Shown piece after piece: positions 50,941 through 59,397 of a stretch of DNA of 64,000 nucleotides. The notes under the pieces were generated by a model that saw only the letters and a program-made list of their open reading frames with translations, ran no database searches and was not told the DNA's origin. The stretch's first letter is position 1. Each line of letters starts with the position of its first letter. Origin of the DNA: Roseovarius spongiae. Its GTDB lineage: Bacteria; Pseudomonadota; Alphaproteobacteria; Rhodobacterales; Rhodobacteraceae. Position numbers and translations under genes: made by a program. The stretch spans positions 1 through 64,000 of the forward strand of contig NZ_RAPE01000007.1 in the NCBI RefSeq assembly GCF_003651245.1. Direction: 5' to 3'.

Positions 50941-51723
50941 TCACCCCAGCCAGACATCGAGAAACAACATGATCACGAGGCCCACAGCGAGGCCGAGAGT
51001 CGCTCTGTTCTGATGGCCGGAACGGTGCGTCTCCGGAATGATCTCGTGACTGATGACATAAAGCATTGCGCCCGCCGCAAAGGCGAGGCCCCACGGAAGG
51101 AGCGGCTGCGAGAGGCTGATAATGCCTGCGCCGAGGAGCCCGCCAACGGGCTCCACGAGCCCGGTCAGCGCCGCGATACTCCAGGCACGCAGCCTCGAGT
51201 AACCTTCTCCCAGCAACGAGACGGCCACTGCCAGACCTTCGGGGGCGTTTTGCAGTCCAATGCCGATCGCGAGAGGCAGCCCGCCGGAAATTCCATCCGC
51301 CCCGAAACCGACCCCGACGGCAAGCCCCTCAGGAAAGTTGTGGATCGTGATCGCGATGATGAAAAGCCAGACGCGCCGCAGCGAGGCGGCATCCGGGCCT
51401 TCGCGCCCTGACCTGAAATGCTCGTGCGGCAGTTTTTCGTTCATCAGAGCAACCGCACCCATGCCGAGCAGGATCGCGAGGCAGACGATCGCTGCGGGCG
51501 TGGCACCGTTCTCGAACTGTCCTTCGGCCGCGTCCAGAGCCGGGATGATCAGCGAGAAGAACGAAGCCGCGAGCATGACCCCCGCCGCGAATCCAAGCAA
51601 GAGATCACGCGTCGCACGAGACGGTATGCGCCCAAAGAGCACAGGCACGGCGCCGAACGCGGTAAGCGAACCGGCGGCCAGGCTTCCGAGAAAGCCAAGT
51701 GCTATCGGGGAGAGGGGTTCCAA
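50941..51723 (-). CDS. ZIP-family metal transporter
   Basis: 260 residues, eight predicted helices. The ZIP transport motifs are FIIAITIHNFPEGLAVG (about 122-138) and LAIGIGLQNAPEGLAVA (about 151-167), in the GufA/ZupT layout, with a His/charged loop (LPHEHFRSG) between helices 3 and 4. ZIP proteins bring divalent metals into the cytoplasm, so its presence in a metal-resistance operon needs explaining. Start TTG at 51723. Confidence 0.88.
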   Translation of the reverse strand: MEPLSPIALGFLGSLAAGSLTAFGAVPVLFGRIPSRATRDLLLGFAAGVMLAASFFSLIIPALDAAEGQFENGATPAAIVCLAILLGMGAVALMNEKLPHEHFRSGREGPDAASLRRVWLFIIAITIHNFPEGLAVGVGFGADGISGGLPLAIGIGLQNAPEGLAVAVSLLGEGYSRLRAWSIAALTGLVEPVGGLLGAGIISLSQPLLPWGLAFAAGAMLYVISHEIIPETHRSGHQNRATLGLAVGLVIMLFLDVWLG

Positions 51724-51749
51724 TTCCTGAATTCTTGCCGCGCAGTCTG

Positions 51750-52205
51750 TCAGGCGCTCTGATAGCTGCTGTAGACCTCGGTCGACCCGTCTTCGCGGAT
51801 CAGGAAAACATCGTAGGCCTCACGGTCGTCTTCGGGTCCCATGCCGGGCGAGCCGTAAGGCATTCCCGGAACCGCCAAGCCGACCGCCCCCGGGCGTTCC
51901 TCGAGCAGGCGTTGAATGTCGGAGGCCGGCACGTGGCCTTCGATCACGTAGCCGTCGACCAGGGCCGTGTGGCAGGAGACCATGCGCTGCGGCACGCCCT
52001 TTTCGAGCTTGAAACGCACGAGAAGCCCCCCGAACATGTCCTCACCCGTCGGAGCGAAACCGTTCTCCTTGAGGTGCTCCATCCAGGACAGGCAGCAGCC
52101 GCAGCCGTTGGTCTTTCGAACATCGATCGGGATAGCTTCGGCGATGGCCTGCGCCGCAGGAAGCAAGGCCATTGCGATGGCGAGAGCGGGAACATGTCGT
52201 TTCAT
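51750..52205 (-). CDS. DUF411 metal-binding protein, second copy
   Basis: 151 residues, Sec signal KRHVPALAIAMALLPAAQAI. Cysteine motif KTNGCGCCLSWMEHL (about 32-46), then VSCHTALVDGYVIEGHVP and VPGMPYGSPGMG, the DUF411 pattern. It resembles the copy at 31149 in motif but is too divergent to be a recent duplicate. Located between the M23 peptidase and the ZIP gene. Confidence 0.85.
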   Translation of the reverse strand: MKRHVPALAIAMALLPAAQAIAEAIPIDVRKTNGCGCCLSWMEHLKENGFAPTGEDMFGGLLVRFKLEKGVPQRMVSCHTALVDGYVIEGHVPASDIQRLLEERPGAVGLAVPGMPYGSPGMGPEDDREAYDVFLIREDGSTEVYSSYQSA

Positions 52206-52208
52206 GGA

Positions 52209-53582
52209 TCAAAGCCTTTCGGTTGTCGTTTGAGCAATTTCGCTGGCAAGCCTTTCGGCAAGAAGTGTGCGCGCCTCGTCCAGCCGCGACAGCGCAGCCG
52301 TGTCGTCCGCTTCGCGTTCGGCGGCCTCCGCGAGCCGTTCGTCCGAGAGAGGATCGGTCGGGCGACCATCCACCAAAACTTCGTAGTGCAGATTGGGTCC
52401 GGTCGCGGTGCCGGTCGCGCCAACCCGTCCGATCAAATCTCCGGCCATCACGCGCTGACCTTGTGCGAGATCGTCCGGCACGGCGCTGAGATGCGCATAA
52501 CGCGTCACTGTGTCGGAGCCATGCGCGATCTCGACCACTCGTCCATATCCGCCGCGTCGGCCTATGAAGCTCACCCGGCCAGGAGCTGTCGCTTGGATCG
52601 GGGTCCCTCGCGCAGCCGCGAAATCGACACCCGTGTGCATCCGAACATTCCCGTAGACCGGGTGTGTGCGGCGCCCGAACACGGAACTCAGCCGCGCACC
52701 TTCGACCGGTTGTGCAAAGACACGCAGCACCTCTCCGTCAATATAGATCGTCGCCCTTCCGCTGCCGTCATTGGGCCAGACGATTTCGTAGACGAAGTCG
52801 CCAGTGTCCAACGCCGCGAAAGCGAGCTCGGGCTGGCCAATCCTCTGGGTCCCGTCGCGTGCCTCGCGCCAAAGAAGACGTACCGTTTCGCCGCCCACAA
52901 GCTCGCGCCGGAAATCCACGGTCCCGCCCAGCATTTGCGCCAGGTCAACCGCAAATCGGGCAGGGATGTCGGCCTCGGCGAGCGCAGCAAAGATCGAGCT
53001 TTCGATCACCGCCTCGCCAGCGAAGGTCACCAGTTCGGAGTTCGGTTCCACGACGCGTGTCGCAAGCTGCTCGCCGAAGATCACCTCGATTCTTACGCCG
53101 TCATCGACGGCGAGTTCCACACGGCGCGGGTTTCCGTCCGTCGTGGAAACAAGGGTGATCGAATGACCCGGACGCAGACGACGCAGGTCGTATTCCGCAC
53201 CGAGTCCCAAGGCGATCTCGGCGCGGTCCGGAGCCGCTAGTCCGGCATCGGCAAGGACAGCATCGAGCGTCTCGCCCGACGCAATGGTACGCGACCAAGT
53301 GATCAGGGGAGGGGCGATCGATGGCAGTGAGTTGTCTGCGAGGGTGACGGGCGGGAGTTCCGCGGGTCTGAATTCGGGAACGACGTCCGCCCGCATCTCT
53401 GCGGGGCGAACCAAATTGGAGGCGGAAAGCTGCGGTGGAGCGAGTGGATCAGGCGTCCAAAGGCTTGCCGCCGCGAGCGCAGGTGGCACCGGTTCCTTTG
53501 AGAAAACACCTGTGACTCCGACGACCGTCATCGAAACAGCACCTGCAGCCACCAGTCCCGCCGCTAAATTTCTTATCCTCAT
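52209..53582 (-). CDS. M23-family peptidoglycan endopeptidase
   Basis: 457 residues. The N-terminal helix (LAAGLVAAGAVSMTVVGV) acts as anchor. An OapA/LysM-like region (SGETLDAVLADAGLAA) follows. The LytM-type catalytic domain has the Zn ligands in RMHTGVDFAA (His, Asp), RYAHLSAV (His) and NLHYEVLVDG (His), near residues 315-405. Cuts or remodels peptide cross-links. Coupled to the SCO gene upstream by a four-base overlap. Possibly edits the wall when L,D-transpeptidases act, but that link is inference. Confidence 0.87.
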   Translation of the reverse strand: MRIRNLAAGLVAAGAVSMTVVGVTGVFSKEPVPPALAAASLWTPDPLAPPQLSASNLVRPAEMRADVVPEFRPAELPPVTLADNSLPSIAPPLITWSRTIASGETLDAVLADAGLAAPDRAEIALGLGAEYDLRRLRPGHSITLVSTTDGNPRRVELAVDDGVRIEVIFGEQLATRVVEPNSELVTFAGEAVIESSIFAALAEADIPARFAVDLAQMLGGTVDFRRELVGGETVRLLWREARDGTQRIGQPELAFAALDTGDFVYEIVWPNDGSGRATIYIDGEVLRVFAQPVEGARLSSVFGRRTHPVYGNVRMHTGVDFAAARGTPIQATAPGRVSFIGRRGGYGRVVEIAHGSDTVTRYAHLSAVPDDLAQGQRVMAGDLIGRVGATGTATGPNLHYEVLVDGRPTDPLSDERLAEAAEREADDTAALSRLDEARTLLAERLASEIAQTTTERL

Positions 53583-54205
53583 GTCGCCCCCGTAGTTTCT
53601 TCCTTCAGCGCGCGGCGGATCTTCGGCACCGCAAATTCCCTTGGTTCGTGATAATCGATCATGGTGACGAACTGCCCCTTGGCGTCGAACAGGAAGACGC
53701 TCGCGGTGTGGTTCATCGTGTAGTAGTCACCGTCGGCTGCCACCTTCTCATAGGTCGCGCGGAAACCGTCTATCGCCCGCGCGATCTGCTGCTCCGGGCC
53801 TGTCCAGCCGCGGATCGCCTGGTGAAAGTAGCCAACGTACTCCGCCATCGCATCCACCGTGTCGCGCTCAGGGTCAACCGTGATGAAAACCACGTTCATC
53901 CGCTTGGCCTCTTCGCCCAACTCGTCCAGCCAGCCTGAAATGTCCGAAAGCGTGGTCGGGCACACATCCGGACAGTAGGTGAACCCGAAAAAGACCATGC
54001 TCGGACGACCGATCAGCGTCTGCGGACCCACGTCGTTGCCATCGTGATCGGTCAGGCGAAAATCCATCGCGGACAGAGACAAAGGCCGCTGTCCGGTCGG
54101 CTCCGGCGCGCCGGGCCCATCCTCGCGCCACCAGCCGACGAGGAGCGTCAGACCGAGGGCGCCGACACCGGCTGCGCCGTATCGAAAGACCTGCCGTCGC
54201 TGCAT
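53579..54205 (-). CDS. SCO1/SenC copper chaperone
   Basis: 208 residues with an N-terminal helix. The copper site is FGFTYCPDVCPTTLSDI (CxxxC near residues 78-82), and the distal His is in YYTMNHTASVFLF. SCO proteins deliver Cu to cytochrome oxidase subunit II or act as thiol reductases. One of two SCO proteins in this operon; see 55780. Its ATG shares one base with the stop of the preceding PCuAC gene. Confidence 0.9.
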   Translation of the reverse strand: MQRRQVFRYGAAGVGALGLTLLVGWWREDGPGAPEPTGQRPLSLSAMDFRLTDHDGNDVGPQTLIGRPSMVFFGFTYCPDVCPTTLSDISGWLDELGEEAKRMNVVFITVDPERDTVDAMAEYVGYFHQAIRGWTGPEQQIARAIDGFRATYEKVAADGDYYTMNHTASVFLFDAKGQFVTMIDYHEPREFAVPKIRRALKEETTGAT

Positions 54206-54672
54206 TAGCCCTCCGGTCCGCGCGAGGCGATTCCGAGGATGGGAACTTCGGCGGTCACTTCGCCGCCATCCGAGAATTCCAAGGTCAGCACGAAGGTCTC
54301 ACCTTCCGTCATCGGCTCCTGCAACTGCATCAGCATCGCGTGCAGGCCACCGGGCGCCAATTCGATGCTGTCCCCTGGGGCAATCGTGATCTTGCCCGCC
54401 GGAGCCATGGAACTGACGCCCTCGGCATTGGTCGACGTTTCGTGAATCTCGGGCATCACGGCCAGCGGCGTCTCCAAGCCAGTCAGCGTCACCGGCGCGT
54501 CGCCGGTGTTGCGAACAGTCATGTAGGCGGCACCCGGCCGGTTGACACCGATCGCGGCGCGGGACCACGCGCCTTCGATAACGACATCCTCCGATCCGGC
54601 CATTAGCGGAGCCGAAAATCCTGCGACAGCCAGAAGCGCAGCCAACGCGTTGGTGCGAATCAGTTTTTCCAT
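54205..54672 (-). CDS. PCu(A)C periplasmic copper chaperone
   Basis: 155 residues, Sec signal (LAALLAVAGFSAPLMA). Copper ligand motifs: PEIHETSTNAEGVSSMAP (H and M, around 75-90) and PGGLHAMLMQL (H-M-M, about 107-117), the H(M)x10Mx21HxM arrangement. Transfers Cu(I) to oxidase together with SCO, which is the overlapping gene. Confidence 0.9.
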   Translation of the reverse strand: MEKLIRTNALAALLAVAGFSAPLMAGSEDVVIEGAWSRAAIGVNRPGAAYMTVRNTGDAPVTLTGLETPLAVMPEIHETSTNAEGVSSMAPAGKITIAPGDSIELAPGGLHAMLMQLQEPMTEGETFVLTLEFSDGGEVTAEVPILGIASRGPEG

Positions 54673-54695
54673 CGATCTGTTCCTCTTGCCATTTA

Positions 54696-55355
54696 TCAGG
54701 TTTTAGCGGCCGCGACTTCCGCCGCCACAAGTCGCCGCAACTCAGCCTCACCGAACGGATCAAGCGGTTTGCCGTTCACGAAAAACGTCGGCGTCTGCTG
54801 AACCCCGACGGTTTCGACATCGGCGCGGTCCTGATTGAGGACCCCCACGACATCGGGCGCGAGCATTTGTGTTCGCGCGGCCTCGACATCGAGCCCCCCA
54901 GTCGCGGCGATCTCCAGGATCAGGCCGGGTTCCGGCGCCCCATGCGATGCCCAGCGGGGCTGCTCGCGCAAGACCGCCTCCAGCACAGGTTCGAAAACTC
55001 TCTGCATGCGTGCCGCCTCGAGCACACGGATCGCTTCTTCCGAGGCCTCACCATGAAACGGCGTGTAGCGGATCACAACGCGCACGGCATCCCCATGCCG
55101 CGCCATGATGTCTTCGACAACCGGATAAAATGCGCGGCAGGCCTCGCAGGCCGGATCGAAGAATTCGACTATGGTGACAGGCGCATCCTCGGGTCCGAGT
55201 ATTGGAGAGTAGGGCCGGATCAGTGCTTCGGCGAGTTCCGGGGCGACGGATGCTGTTTCGACGGTCGGTGTGGGGCGGGTTGCATACCATGCGGCGCCGC
55301 CGAAACCGGCAGCACCGACCGCGAGAACGGACAGGATGAGGCCACGTCGATTCAT
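54696..55355 (-). CDS. DsbA-like thiol-disulfide protein
   Basis: 219 residues with an N-terminal anchor. The active site is FFDPACEACRAFYPV (CEAC, about residue 70), and the cis-proline loop is QQTPTFFVNGKPLDPFG (about 185-200). This is the DsbA/thioredoxin_4 class. It is fused in translation to dsbB through an ATGA overlap, so they form an oxidation pair. The open frame to 55736 is the dsbB shadow. Confidence 0.87.
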   Translation of the reverse strand: MNRRGLILSVLAVGAAGFGGAAWYATRPTPTVETASVAPELAEALIRPYSPILGPEDAPVTIVEFFDPACEACRAFYPVVEDIMARHGDAVRVVIRYTPFHGEASEEAIRVLEAARMQRVFEPVLEAVLREQPRWASHGAPEPGLILEIAATGGLDVEAARTQMLAPDVVGVLNQDRADVETVGVQQTPTFFVNGKPLDPFGEAELRRLVAAEVAAAKT

Positions 55356-55774
55356 TCTTGTTTTTCCTTCAGTGAGTAGGCTGACAGCAGACCGATCAGC
55401 GTGAAGGCGGCGAGCGCCATAAGCGGAATCGGGATGCCGAATAACAGTTGATTTTCGTCGGTGCAGGACGGGCCGGTCGCGGTGCAGGGCTGGATGCGTT
55501 CGGGGATCAGGCCGACATAGAGACCCAGGTGCCAAAACGCGACGGAGGCACCACCAAGTGCCAACGCGATCCCGTAGCGGCCGACGCGCCGGTCCTGCCA
55601 CCAGAGTCCAAGCCCAAGGATGACGGCCAAGGGAAACATGAAGGCGCGCTGGAACCAGCAGAGCACGCAAGGCGTCTGCCCCAACACTTCGCCGATGAAC
55701 AGCACGGCAAACGATGCGATGAGCGCGGTGATCCACGCCAGAGCGAGGGCGGTGTCTCCAGAAAGTCGGTTCAT
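55352..55774 (-). CDS. dsbB: DsbB-like disulfide oxidoreductase
   Basis: 140 residues, four membrane helices. Cysteine pairs: TPCVLCWFQRAF (about 35-46) and QPCTATGPSCTDEN (about 95-108), the DsbB pattern. Reoxidises the DsbA-like partner encoded next to it by passing electrons to quinone. Follows the SCO gene at 55780 by five bases. Confidence 0.88.
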   Translation of the reverse strand: MNRLSGDTALALAWITALIASFAVLFIGEVLGQTPCVLCWFQRAFMFPLAVILGLGLWWQDRRVGRYGIALALGGASVAFWHLGLYVGLIPERIQPCTATGPSCTDENQLLFGIPIPLMALAAFTLIGLLSAYSLKEKQE

Positions 55775-55779
55775 GGCGG

Positions 55780-56382
55780 TCAGATCCTCTCTCTCAGGTC
55801 GGCGAGGATCTCTTCCGCCGGCGTGCCGTAGGACCAGGAGTTCGCAAAGCCTGCCTCCGGATCAAACAAGAAAAGATGCGACGTGTGACCCATCGTATAG
55901 CCACCCGGTGCGGCGGCTTGCTCGATCCGCTCATAAAAGATCGGAAAGGTCTCGGATGTCTCGACGATCTGGTCCGGTGTGCCGGTGAGCCCGATGATGC
56001 CCGCGTCGAACAGCGGCACATAGTCTGCAAGGGCCATCGGCGTATCCCGTTCGGGATCGATCGTGATGAAGATCGGTTGCACCATTGCCGCATCGTCTCC
56101 CAAACCCTCCATCACGGCAGCGACTTCGGACAGCGTTGTCGGGCAGACGTCGGGACAGTTGGTGAAGCCGAAGAAGACCAGCATCCACCGTCCCGCGAAA
56201 TCCTCCTCTGTCCGGACCATGCCTTGATGATCGGTCAGCTCGAAGTCAGCAGAAAATGGCGGTTCATTCTCGGCTCGGGCTCGGTCGGCGCGGTAGTCGG
56301 ACCATAGCAGTAGCCAGATGAAAACGAACGCCGCCGCGCCCGCCAAAATCCACAAAATCTTCTGAAGACCTGAAAGTCTCAC
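55780..56382 (-). CDS. SCO1/SenC copper chaperone, first gene of the long operon
   Basis: 200 residues with an N-terminal anchor (ILWILAGAAAFVFIWLLLW). CxxxC motif FGFTNCPDVCPTTLSEV (about 75-85) and distal His in YTMGHTSHLFLF. A different sequence from the SCO at 53579 (VFFGFT and CPDVCPTTL shared, flanks divergent). GTG start at 56382, 37 bases after the promoter at 56419. First gene of 14 consecutive minus-strand genes. Confidence 0.9.
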   Translation of the reverse strand: MRLSGLQKILWILAGAAAFVFIWLLLWSDYRADRARAENEPPFSADFELTDHQGMVRTEEDFAGRWMLVFFGFTNCPDVCPTTLSEVAAVMEGLGDDAAMVQPIFITIDPERDTPMALADYVPLFDAGIIGLTGTPDQIVETSETFPIFYERIEQAAAPGGYTMGHTSHLFLFDPEAGFANSWSYGTPAEEILADLRERI

Positions 56383-56418
56383 GCCATCCCGCCCGATATC
56401 GATTCTATATTTTGAGCG

Positions 56419-56449
56419 CGTTTACATCCTCTAGCTACTGTAGGTTCAA
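56419..56449 (-). promoter_or_regulatory. MerR-type promoter of the 14-gene operon
   Basis: Read on the minus strand: TTGAAC (56449-56444), the 19-base spacer CTACAGTAGCTAGAGGATG and TAAACG (56424-56419). This shares the CTACAGT core with the promoter at 58113 and is divergent from the merR gene at 56561. It lies 37 bases before the first gene of the run. Confidence 0.7.
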
Positions 56450-56526
56450 GCCTCATTGTCATCGATCGGCCAACAATCACCGATCTGTGAAAGCAAAATG
56501 CAGATTGTAGTGCGAGCCGTCAAAAG

Positions 56527-56541
56527 CTACACCGACTGTAG
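56527..56541. promoter_or_regulatory. MerR-type dyad at the regulator's own promoter
   Basis: CTACACCGACTGTAG has arms CTACA/TGTAG about the centre and lies 20 bases before the merR ATG. It resembles the CTACAGT boxes at 56425 and 58119, so the regulator may bind here for autoregulation. Confidence 0.5.
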
Positions 56542-56560
56542 AATATGTAGAGGGCCTTAA

Positions 56561-56989
56561 ATGCTGACGATTGGGACGCTGGCGAAGAAGACCGGAACGA
56601 AAGTTCAGACCATTCGGTATTACGAGCAGATCGGGCTCATGCCGGAACCGGGGAGGACCGAAGGTGGACAGCGGCGCTATGGTGACGCCGAACTCGATCG
56701 CTTGTCATTCGTCCGGCACGCGCGCCAACTCGGATTTTCGCTTGATGCGATCCGTGAACTGCTCGACCTCAGCGATCATCCTGACAAGTCTTGCGCCGAG
56801 GCGGATGCAATCGCCCGTCGACAACTCAAACAGGTCGAGCAACGATTGGCCCGGCTCGAAGCGTTGCGCACAGAATTAAAGCGAATGGTGCGTGAGTGCA
56901 GCGGCGGACAGACTTCCGATTGCCGCGTGCTGGAGGTGCTGCGAGATCATTCCGAATGCCTGACTGAGCACCAGGACATTGGCGCCTGA
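56561..56989 (+). CDS. MerR-family heavy-metal regulator (ZntR/CadR-like)
   Basis: 142 residues. Helix-turn-helix [16 protein letters not shown], long dimer helix (about 80-112), and cysteines at 78, 113, 121 and 133 with His130, the MerR/ZntR scaffold and not the CueR pair. This spacing fits Zn, Cd, Pb or Hg sensing. GAGGG lies about six bases before the ATG. It is divergent from the 14-gene operon and the probable regulator of the promoters at 35464, 36734, 56419 and 58113, all of one design. Confidence 0.85.
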   Translation: MLTIGTLAKKTGTKVQTIRYYEQIGLMPEPGRTEGGQRRYGDAELDRLSFVRHARQLGFSLDAIRELLDLSDHPDKSCAEADAIARRQLKQVEQRLARLEALRTELKRMVRECSGGQTSDCRVLEVLRDHSECLTEHQDIGA

Positions 56990-56990
56990 G

Positions 56991-57317
56991 ATGCCCGCTG
57001 CGCTTGTCTATCCGCTTGCGGCGCTGGCTGAAATTGCGGGGTGCTTCGCCATCTGGGCCTGGTGGCGTCTCGGTGCCTCCGCACTTTGGATCGTACCGGG
57101 CGTTGCTACCCTCGTGGTGTTCGCCTGGTTGCTGGCGCAAGTCGAAACAGGTGCCGCCGGCCGCGCGTTCGCCGCCTATGGCGGGGTCTATATTGCGGCC
57201 TCGGTGCTTTGGATGTGGCTGGCAGAGGGACACCGACCGGATCGGTGGGACATACTTGGCACCGCTGTCTGTCTGTTAGGAGCCGCAATTATTCTTGCCG
57301 CTCCGCGCGGTACATAA
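56991..57317 (+). CDS. YnfA-family small membrane protein
   Basis: 108 residues with four membrane helices and the YnfA/UPF0060 pattern: [20 protein letters not shown] at the N-terminus, then [19 protein letters not shown] and a polar EGHRPDRWD loop. YnfA proteins belong to the SMR-like efflux group. It is one base after the stop of merR, so it is cotranscribed with it. ATG at 56991 chosen over the TTG at 56979. Confidence 0.85.
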   Translation: MPAALVYPLAALAEIAGCFAIWAWWRLGASALWIVPGVATLVVFAWLLAQVETGAAGRAFAAYGGVYIAASVLWMWLAEGHRPDRWDILGTAVCLLGAAIILAAPRGT

Positions 57318-57482
57318 GAAAATATTCTTTAGACTATGATTGTAGCTGCAAAATTGACAAGTCTCGCGCCGAATTGGATTCCCTTCGCCCACAGGCAAAA
57401 CAAATTAATCGAGGAACTACCGGAACAAGAGCCATTGGCTCGAGGTTTGTCTGCGATAAACCAATCGGATTGAATATAGTTT

Positions 57483-58103
57483 ATGACAGACCAACAGAAC
57501 GCATCAGAAAAACGCACACTCTGGATCGTTCTCGGCCTCAATGCAGGACTTGCCATTGCGTTCTTCGCTTCGGGTGCATTCGGCGATTCCAGTGCGCTTA
57601 TCGCCAATGGACTCGACAATCTTTCCGACAGTTTTGTCTATGCGATCAGCCTGTTCGCGCTATCCCGTTCCGCCAAATGGAAGCGGGGCGCGGCTAACGT
57701 TTCCGGTGGCCTGCTGATCCTCTTTGCCCTTGGCATTCTCTATGACGCCTGGCGCCGCTATGTTGGTGGATCGGATCCTCTCGGTACGATCATGATCGTC
57801 ATGGCTCTTGCGGCCGCAGCCATCAACACGGTTTGCGTTTGGTTGCTGTCCCGCCTTCGCGACCCGGATGTGAACATCCGTGCGGCGAATACGTTCAGCT
57901 GGAACGACTTCGCCGCCAATCTCGGGATCGTCGTCGCAGGCGGACTCGTGGCTTGGCTAGGAACGAACTGGCCTGACCTCGTTGTTGGCGTAATCGTCGC
58001 CGGCATCGCGGCCTGGGGCGGTGTAGGAATCCTGAAAGACGCACATGGCGAACATCACAAGGCGGTGCACGACGACGATCAGGAAAAGGGAGACACCGCT
58101 TGA
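57483..58103 (+). CDS. Cation transporter, short CDF type
   Basis: 206 residues with six membrane helices. CDF-like motifs are NGLDNLSDS near residue 41-49 and WNDFAANLG near 139, where Asn/Asp pairs replace the classical HxxxD metal site. It lacks the usual C-terminal metal-sensing domain; the end is HEHHKAVHDDD-like. It is probably a cation efflux protein of the CDF superfamily with altered metal preference. 165 bases after ynfA. Confidence 0.75.
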   Translation: MTDQQNASEKRTLWIVLGLNAGLAIAFFASGAFGDSSALIANGLDNLSDSFVYAISLFALSRSAKWKRGAANVSGGLLILFALGILYDAWRRYVGGSDPLGTIMIVMALAAAAINTVCVWLLSRLRDPDVNIRAANTFSWNDFAANLGIVVAGGLVAWLGTNWPDLVVGVIVAGIAAWGGVGILKDAHGEHHKAVHDDDQEKGDTA

Positions 58104-58112
58104 AATCAGGGC

Positions 58113-58143
58113 TTGAAGCTACAGTCACTATAGATACTACATT
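58113..58143 (+). promoter_or_regulatory. MerR-type promoter before the CDF gene cluster
   Basis: TTGAAG (58113-58118), 19-base spacer CTACAGTCACTATAGATAC and TACATT (58138-58143). The spacer holds a CTACAGT...CTATAG dyad like those at 56419 and 36734. It reads towards the small gene at 58173 and the CDF transporter. Confidence 0.75.
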
Positions 58144-58172
58144 TCCCCGTAACTGATACGAGGAAAGAGCCT

Positions 58173-58442
58173 ATGGCCCCAGCCATCCGCTACGAAAAAA
58201 TTGGTGCCGCCTACGACTTCGTCCGAAACGAGATCGCCTTTGACTACAACCGCGCCGACGACATTCCGGCCTCTAAGGTGCCTGCCGATTGGTATGGTGC
58301 CGGGACCGATTGCCTGAGCGCACTGCCGATCAGGTGGACGGGGGAGAGCACGTATGTCCGGATCTGCGTCGGCCGGGTCCCACACATTCCCGAAACCGAG
58401 CGACCAAATAACATCTACAAGGAGGCTTCTCGTGCCGCATGA
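58173..58442 (+). CDS. Hypothetical protein, 89 aa
   Basis: GAGGAAAGAG precedes the ATG at 58173 and the MerR-type promoter is 30 bases upstream, so this is a real first gene. Soluble, with no family recognised; two cysteines (TDCLSALP, RICVGR) are 20 residues apart. It overlaps the CDF start by 11 bases. A leader-type or metal-binding role is possible but unproven. Confidence 0.6.
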   Translation: MAPAIRYEKIGAAYDFVRNEIAFDYNRADDIPASKVPADWYGAGTDCLSALPIRWTGESTYVRICVGRVPHIPETERPNNIYKEASRAA

Positions 58443-59397
58443 TCACGGCCATGCTCATATCGACCCCGAGTCCGGAGATCGCCGCGTCTCTATCGCGATC
58501 TGGGCAAACGGACTTCTCACAGTCGCGCAGATCGTCGGTGGCATCCTCTCCGGCAGTCTCGCGCTGATCGCCGACGCGCTGCACAACTTCTCCGACATGG
58601 CATCGCTGGTCATTGCATTCGCCGCGCGCAAGATCGCGCGGCGACCGGCGGACGAGCGCATGACCTTCGGTTACGGCCGGGTCGAGATCGTCGCCGCGCT
58701 CATCAACTACACCACGCTGATCCTGATCGGCTTCTACCTGATCTACGAGGGCGGGATGCGGATGATCGACCCGCCCGAGGTAGCCGGATGGACGGTCGTG
58801 ATTCTCGGCGGGGTGGCGCTGGTCGTGGACACGCTGACGGCGCTACTCACCTACTCAATGCAGAAGGGCAGCGTGAACATTCGCGCGCTCTTTCTGCATA
58901 ACCTATCGGACGCGTTGGCATCTGTCGCCGTGATTGTCGCCGGAACGCTCATCATCCTCTACAATATGTGGTGGGTCGATCCGGCGATCACAATCGGCAT
59001 CGCGCTCTACATTCTCTATCTCGCCTTCACCGAGATCGGTGGGCCCATACGGACGCTAATGCTGGGCAGCCCGCCGGACATGGACAACGAGGCCGTCGTC
59101 GAAGCGATGCGCGGCGTGGAAGGGGTCAGCGACGTCCATCATGTGCATCTTTGGCAGATGCAAGAGCACGAGGCCGCGCTCGATTGCCACGTCGTCCTGA
59201 CGACGGACGGCTGGGACCGTATCGAAGACATCAAGGCCGCGATCAAGGACCGGCTGAAGGATGATTTCGGGATCGGCCATTCCAGCCTCGAGTTCGAGCA
59301 CATGGACCGCGCGCACGCAAACGCCGACCTCTATGGCCACGGCAAACCCGAAGGAAAGGAAGAGACTCATGTTCACCGAGACACAGACAACGCATGA
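58432..59397 (+). CDS. czcD: CDF-family zinc/cation efflux protein (CzcD-like)
   Basis: 321 residues, GTG start at 58432 with AGGAGG eight bases before. The N-terminus is HDHGHAH. The zinc-transport motifs HxxxD appear in DALHNFSD (helix 2) and FLHNLSDAL (helix 5). A cytoplasmic C-terminal domain with VSDVHHVHLW and the tail (EGKEETHVHRD) is present. Antiporter removing Zn, Cd or Co from the cytoplasm. It follows the promoter at 58113 and is part of the metal regulon. Confidence 0.92.
   Translation: MPHDHGHAHIDPESGDRRVSIAIWANGLLTVAQIVGGILSGSLALIADALHNFSDMASLVIAFAARKIARRPADERMTFGYGRVEIVAALINYTTLILIGFYLIYEGGMRMIDPPEVAGWTVVILGGVALVVDTLTALLTYSMQKGSVNIRALFLHNLSDALASVAVIVAGTLIILYNMWWVDPAITIGIALYILYLAFTEIGGPIRTLMLGSPPDMDNEAVVEAMRGVEGVSDVHHVHLWQMQEHEAALDCHVVLTTDGWDRIEDIKAAIKDRLKDDFGIGHSSLEFEHMDRAHANADLYGHGKPEGKEETHVHRDTDNA

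Noticed and set aside
51699..53240. 513-codon plus-strand frame
   Set aside because: Antisense shadow across DUF411 and the M23 peptidase; both real genes have clear catalytic or metal motifs.
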